This document shows positions 25,861-33,442 of a DNA stretch of 42,846 bases, one piece after another; positions within the stretch are counted from its first letter, which is position 1, and each line of letters begins with the position of its first letter. Origin of the DNA: Terriglobia bacterium (GTDB lineage Bacteria; Acidobacteriota; Terriglobia; UBA7540); assembly GCA_020072925.1 (NCBI GenBank), contig JAIQGA010000005.1:1-42846 (forward strand). The letters run 5' to 3'. Both the position numbers and the translations under genes were made by a program. The notes under the pieces are model-generated. The model did no database searches, was not told where the DNA came from, and saw only the letters and a list, made by a program, of their open reading frames with translations.

Positions 25861-27024
25861 ATGGATCCTTCCAAGCGCACGTTTCTTCGTGCAGCCGGCT
25901 TGCTTGTCGCAGACAGCATTCTATCCCACCAGCTACGTGGCGGTGATGCACCACGGAAATATTCAGACAGCCGCAAGGTCCTCCTGGTTATCCTGGGCGG
26001 GGTCCGGGACCAGGAGACTTTCTCGCCGGAGGGTCAGATCAACATTCCGCATCTGGCCAATGACCTGGTGCCGCAATCTTTGTTCTATCGGCAATTGCGC
26101 AATGAGGGCGTCACGGCGCATTTCAACACGACGTCCAGCATTCTGACGGGCACCTGGCAACGCGTGGATGACTGGGGCAAACTCGCCCCCACGAGTCCGA
26201 CGCTTTTCGAATACCTCCGCAAGCAGGCAGGGATTCCGAAGAGCGACGTGTGGGTGGTCGCCAGCAATAAAGCGCTCACCAACCTGATCGGAGCGAGCTC
26301 GGCGCGCGACTACGGGCCGGAATATGGCGCGAACGTGGTCTTCCCGAAGCAGCTCCTGATCACGGCCGTCGAAAACGCTCTCCGGCAGGGGCGCAGCCGC
26401 AATTTCGCGGACCGCTCCAAGGTGCAGGCGGAAATGGAAGCGATGCTTCGGGACAACAATTATGAGGGCCTCGGCTGGACGGTCTTCGACGCCGCGGAGC
26501 ACCTGGACGCACGTGCGCGAAGGATCATTGAAGATGCCGTGGCCGCCTTTGTTCAAAATACCGGCCCTACGAGCGGAGACGAGCTCACGTATTTCGTCAG
26601 CCGCGAGGTTATGCGCGCGTTCGCGCCCCGATTGCTGGTGGTGATCTTCTCCGACATGGAAGCCGCGCATTTCGGCTCCTATTCCATGTACGTCGGAGGA
26701 ATCCGTACTGCCGACCGCCTCACGCACCAAATCTGGCAGGAGGTGGCGTCCAACGACGAGTATCGGGGACGAACGACCATGGTAGTCCTCCCGGAATTCG
26801 GCCGCGACCCGGACGGCTCCTCGACCAATGGCTTTTTTAACCACCGCAGCGCCGAGGATTCATGCCGCAAGACGTGGATGATGTGCCTGGGCGATGCGGT
26901 GGAGAAGCCGCAGACCGTTGAACGGCCGGTACGTCATATCGATTTGAGTCCGACGCTCGCCCAACGGCTCGGCTGCCGCATGCACGAAGCACGTGGCGAA
27001 CGGCTCGTGGAATGGCGGGTTTAG
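25861..27024 (+). CDS. DUF1501 / alkaline-phosphatase-superfamily-like protein with Tat-like signal (387 aa)
   Basis: The N-terminus SKRTFLRAAGLLVADS is a Tat-type signal with Lys-Arg in place of Arg-Arg. The body has VLLVILGGVRDQE in the position of the first metal-binding strand of the superfamily, SILTGTW, and VVLPEFGRDPDGSSTN, which parallels the S/T-EFGRTP motif of DUF1501 proteins. HIDLSPTLAQRLG near the end matches the common tail of sulfatase-like members. The expected metal ligands are not all in place, so it may be non-catalytic. It diverges from the 852-residue TPR gene and is followed 34 bases later by an unrecognised gene. No strong ribosome-binding site is present at this ATG. 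Confidence 0.7.
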   Translation: MDPSKRTFLRAAGLLVADSILSHQLRGGDAPRKYSDSRKVLLVILGGVRDQETFSPEGQINIPHLANDLVPQSLFYRQLRNEGVTAHFNTTSSILTGTWQRVDDWGKLAPTSPTLFEYLRKQAGIPKSDVWVVASNKALTNLIGASSARDYGPEYGANVVFPKQLLITAVENALRQGRSRNFADRSKVQAEMEAMLRDNNYEGLGWTVFDAAEHLDARARRIIEDAVAAFVQNTGPTSGDELTYFVSREVMRAFAPRLLVVIFSDMEAAHFGSYSMYVGGIRTADRLTHQIWQEVASNDEYRGRTTMVVLPEFGRDPDGSSTNGFFNHRSAEDSCRKTWMMCLGDAVEKPQTVERPVRHIDLSPTLAQRLGCRMHEARGERLVEWRV

Positions 27025-27058
27025 ATACCCGGTTTCCGGCACGCCCCCGAGACCCATC

Positions 27059-28345
27059 ATGAACGCCGATCCGCAATTACCGGAGGAAATCCGCAAGGCC
27101 GTCAAGAATGGTCTTCTGAGCCGCCTGCCTCTGAGCTTTCTGCCGTTCACGAACCAGCAGATTCATGAGTGGGATTACCTGTTCGATTACGAGCGGCGAT
27201 ACCTTCTGCGGACCCTCGCTTACCTCGACGGGCTCGATCCCACGAGCTTCTCCACCCTCTTCCATGGGCTTCGCGAAATCGAAAACCGCATGGGGCTTCC
27301 GCACAGCCCGTTTTCCACTCGCGCCTCGACCCTGGAATCGTCTTCCTGGTTGGCGAGGTCGCCATACTACCAGGCTTGGCGATCGGAGGTTCAGAACGTT
27401 TTCGCGCAGATTGAACGTGGCTCCGAACAGCAAAGTGGGGGAGAGAAGCCCATAAATCGAGCGATCATCCTGATCCTCGCCGCGAAACTGCCGCTCGCGC
27501 CACCTACTGTATGGGGACATTGGAAAGGGACGGGCTCTGAGTTCACCCTCGAGCTTCCGCCCAACGCAAACTCGCGCGAAGTTCTTTTCGGAAACCCCTC
27601 AGCCCCATCAAGCCTGAGTGCGATGCTGCGGGGGCGGAGTAAGCCAACGGATAACGACGTCTGGTTCATCGATGCGGGCAATGAACTGGGCAGCATGGTC
27701 CCGGATTTCTCAGAAACGGGCGGCGCTACCCCGATTGCGCTCAGCTTTGAACGCCTGAAAATTCTCCGCGAAGGCTTTCTGGAGCGTATCAACGCTATTC
27801 AGAAAGACCTTGCGGGTGCTGATGCGGTCTACGAACATCTGCGCAAACTGAGCCTGGACGCGTGGTGCCCGCCGGAAATCGCGTCGCAGCCGCCGGTGCG
27901 CGAGTTTCTCCGCAACCTCTTCCTCAGCGGGAACGGTTCCCCGGTCTTTGGCAATTCGTTTGTCGAGTGGGCCGCTTCGGAGGCCATGCGCCGCGCCCGG
28001 CCCTCGGTCCTCGTGGCGCGGTTCGGCACCCGCCTTCGGCCCAAACCGTTTACCAGCGTCGCCGTGTTCGAAAACCAGGAGCGCGCCAATCCGCTCCCAG
28101 CCGTAGAAGACTTGGAGGGCAGCGCGCTCGATGCCCAGGTGCTCGCCTACTACACCGGGCTGGCAGCCTGGCGCTATCCCGAGTACCGCGCCCGCACCGT
28201 GATTCTGTGCTTAGCTGAAGCCCTTCCCCGCGCGTTTCTGGCGGCGCCGAAGGGGTTTCCACTGGAGGTTGGTTCCGGGCCGCTAAGTGCCAACCGCCTC
28301 AACGCTGCTCTCGTTGAGTGGCTGAGAGTTGGCGCAGAAACTTAA
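27059..28345 (+). CDS. unrecognised protein, partner of the DUF1501-like gene (428 aa)
   Basis: I do not recognise a domain. The product is soluble by composition, with no signal peptide. It has a helical N-terminal half (FTNQQIHEWDYLFDYERRYL, TLAYLDGLDPTSFSTLFHGL) and a C-terminal half with strands such as PSVLVARFGTRLRPKPFTSV. The start chosen is the ATG at 27059, which follows the upstream stop by 34 bases. An earlier in-frame start at 26993 would overlap the neighbour and add a poor sequence. The tight spacing suggests co-transcription with the DUF1501-like gene and possibly joint function with the divergent TPR protein. Confidence 0.7.
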   Translation: MNADPQLPEEIRKAVKNGLLSRLPLSFLPFTNQQIHEWDYLFDYERRYLLRTLAYLDGLDPTSFSTLFHGLREIENRMGLPHSPFSTRASTLESSSWLARSPYYQAWRSEVQNVFAQIERGSEQQSGGEKPINRAIILILAAKLPLAPPTVWGHWKGTGSEFTLELPPNANSREVLFGNPSAPSSLSAMLRGRSKPTDNDVWFIDAGNELGSMVPDFSETGGATPIALSFERLKILREGFLERINAIQKDLAGADAVYEHLRKLSLDAWCPPEIASQPPVREFLRNLFLSGNGSPVFGNSFVEWAASEAMRRARPSVLVARFGTRLRPKPFTSVAVFENQERANPLPAVEDLEGSALDAQVLAYYTGLAAWRYPEYRARTVILCLAEALPRAFLAAPKGFPLEVGSGPLSANRLNAALVEWLRVGAET

Positions 28346-28367
28346 CACGCCTCTGGCTTCGTCATCG

Positions 28368-28708
28368 TCAGTTGCCGAGCCATTCAATAATAAAGCGGTC
28401 GGACGCGTGAACGCAGACCATGTCGAGCCGTTCATCACCGATGGCGGTAAAGCGGTGCGGCGTCGCCGACTCGATTACCACAATGTCGCCGGCGCCGGCA
28501 ACGACCTCTTCCCCATCGACCACCATGGCCGCTTGACCGGAGAGGACGATACACGTTTCGGAATGGGATGCTTATGCAGTCCCGGACCTTTCCCTGGCCG
28601 AAGATTGCCCAGAAAGAGGGAAAGGGCGGCACCGTATGGCTCGCCCTCGAACTCGACGGTGGCGATTGTGCCTTTGCGCCGATCGCGACGACGCAGGATG
28701 CGGAACAT
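28368..28708 (-). pseudogene. cupin-domain protein broken by a one-base deletion
   Basis: The frame opens at an ATG (28708) after AGGAG and reads MFRILRRRDRRKGTIATVEF, then FLGNLRPGKGPGLHKHP, a cupin metal-binding strand. At about 28564-28567 the frame breaks. In the next frame the second half is intact: ETCIVLSGQAAMVVDGEEVV, then SATPHRFTAIGDERLDMV and a stop at 28368-28370. The span of 341 bases is one short of a 113-codon gene. Inserting one T to make HP-YSET restores the usual HPYSETxxVL cupin core. It is either a recent pseudogene or a sequencing error. It is 46 bases downstream of the intact cupin gene on the same strand. Confidence 0.8.
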
Positions 28709-28754
28709 TCGCTCTCCTCTCGACGCCGGTTCCTTAGTTGCACGCTGCTCGGCG

Positions 28755-29237
28755 CTAGGCCTGAGGTGGCGGCGGAGCCGGCGTGAGGCCGTGGCGGAGC
28801 ATGATCGCGGCCATCTTCGCTCGGTCCGGCGGCCCGCCGACCGCCGCGTTGATCACCTCCGCGGACTCGCGGAAATACTGCGGACCGATGGCGGCGGGCG
28901 TGATTAGGCAGAGCGCCTTCGCGTCCTGGGCCCCGTTGTTATCGAACCGGTGAATCGCGCCGCGCGGAATGCAGAGTGCCTGCCCCGGCCCGACGTCGAT
29001 GGGTTTTCCGTCGACGGTCCAGGTCAACACTCCCTCAAGGCCGTAGACCGTCTCTTCGTAATGGTCGTGACTATGCGCCGGCGCCGCCAGGCGCTGCGCG
29101 CCTGGGACAACGAGCTCGAAAGCCGCGACGCTGCCACCCGAGTTCTCTCCGGTGATCAGGAAGCGCACCGCGAGCGGTCCCAGGCGGATGGTCTCTTCGG
29201 CCGGATTGACGTTCAGGTCGATGGTTTGCGGTGTCAT
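28755..29237 (-). CDS. cupin-domain protein (160 aa)
   Basis: This is a single cupin barrel. Motif 1 is seen as PAHSHDHYEETVYGLEGVLT, carrying two His and one Glu metal ligands, and motif 2 as IPRGAIHRFDNNG. The C-terminal helix region ends in a proline-rich tail. Such small cupins include sugar- or aromatic-modifying enzymes and quercetinase-like proteins, and the exact role is not readable. The ATG follows AAGGACGG. The gene diverges from a MarR regulator with two matched inverted repeats between them, so induction by a small aromatic or oxidant through MarR is plausible. Confidence 0.88.
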   Translation of the reverse strand: MTPQTIDLNVNPAEETIRLGPLAVRFLITGENSGGSVAAFELVVPGAQRLAAPAHSHDHYEETVYGLEGVLTWTVDGKPIDVGPGQALCIPRGAIHRFDNNGAQDAKALCLITPAAIGPQYFRESAEVINAAVGGPPDRAKMAAIMLRHGLTPAPPPPQA

Positions 29238-29251
29238 GTGTTACCGTCCTT

Positions 29252-29295
29252 ATAGTAAATTGCATTTACTATGGTACAATGTAAATGGCGTTTAC
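29252..29295. promoter_or_regulatory. twin MarR-type operator sites
   Basis: ATAGTAAA and TTTACTAT at 29252-29272 are 8-bp arms around a five-base centre. GTAAA and TTTAC at 29281-29295 repeat the same core with the same five-base spacing, 26 bases further on. Two sites with identical geometry between a MarR gene and its divergent cupin gene are strong evidence for autoregulated control. Minus-strand promoter elements TTGTAC and TACTAT overlap the first site. Confidence 0.75.
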
Positions 29296-29314
29296 TGAGG
29301 ATGTCAAGGAAAAA

Positions 29315-29764
29315 ATGTCAACCTCACCGGTCAAGACTACGGAGATGCTCATTGGGGCATTACTGCGCGTTCCGGCTCAGGCGATCCACCGCCGTCTCAT
29401 CCACGAACTCAACGCGGCCGGTTATAAGGAGCTACGCGTGCCGCATATGGCGGTGTTGCAGTTTCCGGGTCCGGATGGGGTTCGCCCCGGCGTTCTCGCC
29501 GAGCGCGCCGGAATCAGCAAGCAGGCCATGAACCAGCTACTCCGGAGCCTCGAAGATCTCGGTTATATCGTCCGGTCCGACGCGCCCAACGAAGGTCGCG
29601 CACGAATTATCCGCTTTACCAAACGCGGACGCGCCGCCTACGCGAAGATCCACGAGATTCTCCGGGACATCGAGCGCGAATGGAGCGTTGAGCTCGGGCC
29701 CAAGCGTTTCACTAAGCTCAAAGAGCTGCTGCTTCGCGTCTGGAAGAGCCCGTTGACACGCTAG
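29315..29764 (+). CDS. MarR-family transcriptional regulator (149 aa)
   Basis: A winged helix-turn-helix is seen at about residues 45-110: RPGVLAERAGISKQAMNQLL, then RSLEDLGYIVRSDAPNEGRA with the wing basic residues. Flanking helices provide dimerisation. The ATG at 29315 is preferred because AAGGA lies at 29306-29310. An earlier in-frame ATG at 29285 falls inside the second operator site and lacks a ribosome-binding site. It diverges from the cupin gene pair, which it probably represses along with itself. Confidence 0.88.
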   Translation: MSTSPVKTTEMLIGALLRVPAQAIHRRLIHELNAAGYKELRVPHMAVLQFPGPDGVRPGVLAERAGISKQAMNQLLRSLEDLGYIVRSDAPNEGRARIIRFTKRGRAAYAKIHEILRDIEREWSVELGPKRFTKLKELLLRVWKSPLTR

Positions 29765-30224
29765 CCCGCGGCTTTCGTGGCTGATCAAGAAAAGGCTAGG
29801 GCCTGACGGGGTAACCGGAAATTGAGAGGGATGGACGTGGTGCAGCTACAACGATCTCGCCGGGCAAAACGGAAGCGGGCTCTGCGGGGACGCAACCATT
29901 CGGACGGGTAGCCTGGTGGCCGTATCGATGCCTTGAAAATCCCCGCCCGAGGGGCGGAATACCCACTAGCGGAGAGTGCCTTCTCTACATTTCAGGCTGA
30001 ACCACCACACGGAGATCTATTGGTGACACTTACCCCCGGCACGCCATCGCCCCAGAGGTTACAAGCATAAAGAAGGGGGATGTCAGTTTCATTGTTGAAA
30101 TTGGGCGGCTCTCCGAAGTACGTCACGTCGCAAAGCCCATCATCTTGCCTCTTCCGCCGTACTTCCATTGACGGCGCCTTCTCCACAGGCCTCTTGAGAC
30201 TCCCCACGGGGCAAGTGACAAGCC
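29765..30224. other. intergenic region without a confident gene
   Basis: No gene is supported in the 460 bases between the MarR stop and the natural stop of the permease. A GC-rich hairpin, CCGCC-CGAGG-GGCGG, lies at 29943-29957 and could end transcription from the minus-strand permease, though only a short A/T stretch follows. A minus-strand frame over 29992-30309 merely reads the permease 3' end in the wrong frame and then unrelated sequence. Confidence 0.45.
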
Positions 30225-32660
30225 TCACTCGTACCTCAGCGCTTCCATAGGTTCTACCTTTGTGGCCCGGCGCGCAGGGATGTAGCACGCGACGAGTGAC
30301 ACCAAACACAGCAATCAGGCTACCGCAGCATAGGTGAGCGTGTCGGTCGAGGTGACACCGAAGAGCTCGCTGCTCAGATATCTCGTCAGCCCCAGCGAAA
30401 CAGCCAGACCCGTGGCCAGGCCGGTCAGCGTCAAAAGCAGACCTTGGCCCAGCACCAGCCGGAAAATACTCATTCGCTGTGCACCCAGCGCCATGCGAAT
30501 GGCAATCTCATGCGTCCGCTGGCGAGTCGTATAAGCGATCACTCCGTAAATGCCCCCGGCCGCCAGGATGAGCGCCAGCAAACCAAAGGCGCCAGCGAAG
30601 GTTCCGGCGAGACGCTCGAAAATACTTCCCAACTGCATGCTGGAATTGAGAGTGGTCACGCCGAAGACGGGCAGATCGGCATTGAGTTCGTGGACAGTTC
30701 TTTCCACTGCTGCGGCGTAAGCCTGCGGATCGCCCGAAACCCGCGCGTGGATGATCACCGGATCACGGTAGTTCTGGTATACCGGCAGAAAAATGATAGG
30801 GTCCGGAGTATAGATCAGGCGGCGGTACTTGCCGTTGCGAGCCACGCCCACCACCGTGAACCACTGGCCATTGGTGTTGACCCTCTTGCCGATGGCGTCC
30901 TGGCCCGGCCAGTATCGGTCGCAGAATTCCTGATTAACGACGGCGACCGGCTGCGACTTGGGGCCATCCTGCCCGGTAAAGTCACGCCCTGCGATGAGGG
31001 GAATCCGCATGGCCCGGAAGTAATTGGGGCCCACGTTGGCCCGATCGATTTCCATCGATTCGTGGAGCTGGGGGACGTAGCCATCCGGAGTGACATAGGC
31101 CGTATGGAGAGTGAAGCTGAGCGGCGAGAAATCCGCCACGGTCGCGGAATCGACGCCGGGAAGGGCCTCAAGTTTCGAGAGCACTTGGCGGTGGAACGCG
31201 ATGCCTTGCGCTTCCGAATAGCCGGCGGGCCTGAGCTCATAGGCAGCCAGCAGAACATGGTTGGGGTCGAAGCCGGGATCCTGGCGTTGGGCGTTCCTCA
31301 AACTGCGGGTGAACAAACCTGCACAAACTAACAGAAGCAGCGATAAGCCAATTTGCGCCACCACCAGCAGGCTGGAAAGCCGCGACTTGTGGGGTCCGCC
31401 GGACATGGTGCCCGTTTCTTCCTTCAGTGCCGCGATGGGGGCCAGGCTGGAGGCCCGCAGCGCGGGGAGGATGCCAAAAATAGTGGCGGTAAGAATGGCC
31501 AGGGCCATGGTCGCGAGGAGCACGGTGTGGTCCGCATTTCCGTTGAGGGTAAAGTTGAGGGTAAGAGGAAGGGTCGTGGGCGGAATGAAAGCCGCAACCG
31601 TCCCGGCCGTCCAGGTGGTGAGCAACATGGCGAGTCCGCCGCCTGCCAAAGCCAGCAGGAGACTTTCCACCAGGAGCTGACGCACCAACCGCCAGCGACT
31701 GGCGCCGAGTGACAAGCGCAGGGCGACCTCACGCCGGCGAGTCACGTTGCGTACCAAAAGCAAGTTCGCCACATTCGCGCAGGCCAGCAACAGCAACACT
31801 GCCGCTAGCGCTAGAAGTATGGGCAGGCTCTTGTACAAATAGACATTCACTCCAATGGGCGAGCGCCAGAGCGGGTCCAGCGTGATCTGATTGGGGCCGC
31901 GGTGCGAATTGGGAAACTGTGCGACGATGCGCTGCATCTGGAGATTGAGTTCTTCCTCGGCCTGCCGGCGGCTAACCCCGGGCTTGAGCCTTCCGAAAAC
32001 GTTGAGCCAGTAACTGCCGCGTTCATGAACCTCCTCTCCCCTGTAAACCAAGGAAGCCCAAAGGTCCACTCGCGAACCGGTCGAACATCCCTGGAAACCC
32101 GGAGGTGCTACTCCCACAACCGTGCACAGGCTCTTGTTGATCTCGATCGTCTTGCCGACAATCGAGCGGTCCCCTCCGAAATGGGTCTGCCACAGGGCAT
32201 AACTGATCACGACGGACGGCGTCGTTCCAGGCTTTTCCTCTTCCACCGGCAGGAGGCCGCGGCCCAGGATGGGTTGCAAGCCGAGCACTTTGAAATAATC
32301 CGCGGAGGTTAACGCCGCGTTGATGCGCTCCGGCTTCCCCGTGCCGGTGAGGGACACGAAATCTTCGTTATACGCCAGCAGGCCGGACAAGCTCTGGGTT
32401 CTGGCGCGCAGGTCCGCGTAGTCCGGGTAGGAGAACGGCGGGGTGGGGTGCTCGCTGATCTCCCCCCTGATCACGGCAACCATGTCGCTGGTGCGGGAGA
32501 CTCCCGGAATGGGAGTGAGGAGCGTGGAGTTAATCCAACTGAGGATGGTGCTGTTCGCAGCCATGCCCAGCGCCAGCATCAGGACCACGAGGAAAGTAAA
32601 GCCAGGACTCTTCGCCAGCATGCGCAGGCCAAAGCGAACGTCTTGCAGCAATGTTTGCAT
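30225..32660 (-). pseudogene. ADOP-type MacB/FtsX permease with an in-frame stop before its last helix
   Basis: The gene has the full ADOP layout: the N-terminal QDVRFGLRMLAKSPGFT, helix 1, a MacB-type periplasmic domain, an FtsX core (LLLACANVANLLLVRNVTRR, REVALRLSLGASR), a second periplasmic domain and a second FtsX core (GVIAYTTRQRTHEIAIRMAL). An in-frame TGA at 30315-30317 stops translation at TYAAVA. Beyond it the same frame continues for 29 codons, including SLVACYIPARRATKVEPMEA and a final LRYE, to a natural TGA at 30225-30227, exactly the family C-terminus. A stop gained from one base change is therefore likely. The truncated product, 781 aa, lacks the last helix. The start is ATG 32660 after GAGGA; a TTG sits at 32663. 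Confidence 0.8.
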
Positions 32661-32775
32661 CAAAGGAGTCCTCTACATACTGTTAGTGCAATTTTATATC
32701 CACCTTTGATGCAGATAAGCCCATTAGAAACAAGCTGGTGCGAAGCCGGGGCATGCTAAGCCTGGTCAGTCACTG

Positions 32776-32808
32776 TCCGGTTTTGGGATTCGCCTATCCG
32801 AAACCGGA
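32776..32808. repeat. strong imperfect stem-loop between permease and IS remnant
   Basis: TCCGGTTT at 32776-32783 and AAACCGGA at 32801-32808 pair perfectly, and inner GGAT and ATCC continue the stem after a small bulge. It lies 33 bases beyond the transposase remnant stop. It may be a terminator-like structure at the end of the element or part of an end repeat. Confidence 0.5.
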
Positions 32809-32840
32809 AAGGCTTCTTGTCGCCTCTTCTCCCGTGAGCG

Positions 32841-33442
32841 TCATGCGGCACTACTTGCCGCTCGTCCCGTCTCACTGTGCCTGTCCAATACTGCAATTAG
32901 ACCAGGCAGGGCGCGATGCCCAACAATGCGACGAAACTGGCCTTCCGCCACGACTAAACCAGAACCCACCCAGCGTTCGAGATGATCGCCAGGCCGCCAT
33001 CGCTTTACGTTTCGGCAAGCCACCCGGAGGATGGTGAAGACCGACTCAATCGGATTCGTGCTGCGCAGCGTCCGACGCAGCTCCGGCGACGCCTTCAACC
33101 GATGCAGCGTGAGCGTTTCCTCTAGCCCTTCCGCCAAGCTGCGTGCCGCACTGGGGTTCACCTCCCGGAGTTCGCGTTGAATTCGTTCCAATTTCATCTC
33201 CCCGCGTTGGCCGCGCACCCGTGGCCTGTGAATAGGTAGCTTCTGACCGTGAACCACGACCGAACCGCCGACGCGGCCCCAACGTCAAAGTTCCCGGTCG
33301 TGTCGCCCTGCGTGTGGGTTGCCGGTCAGCAAGCCACCTCGTCGTCCATAATCATCAATAGCAGTCGCTTCTCGGCTTCGTGGAGGAGCTGGGAGACTCC
33401 TTGCTGGAGCAACTGAGCAATTTCAGCGAGGGAAAGGACCAT
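32841..33442 (-). mobile_element. degraded IS256-family transposase remnant
   Basis: The C-terminal portion is unmistakable: SLAEGLEETLTLHRL, then ELRRTLRSTNPIESVFTILR and NVKRWRPGDHLERWVGSGL. The N-terminal portion reads MVLSLAEIAQLLQQGVSQLL and LLLMIMDDEVAC, then after a one-base frame break LTGNPHAGRHDREL, a stop, and GGSVVVHGQKLPIHRPRVRG. The two portions are joined directly at RGQRGE-MKLERIQREL, so the central DDE-bearing part is deleted. At least three lesions make it inactive. Its upstream end runs into the last codons of the large gene at 33355. No terminal inverted repeats were identified. Confidence 0.82.

Noticed and set aside
28329-28907. Plus-strand open frame of 192 codons
   Set aside because: Antisense to the two cupin genes, whose motifs are clear on the minus strand.
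29992-30309. Minus-strand 105-codon frame beginning MFGVTRRVLH
   Set aside because: Its first part is the permease C-terminus read in the wrong frame; the rest matches nothing I know.
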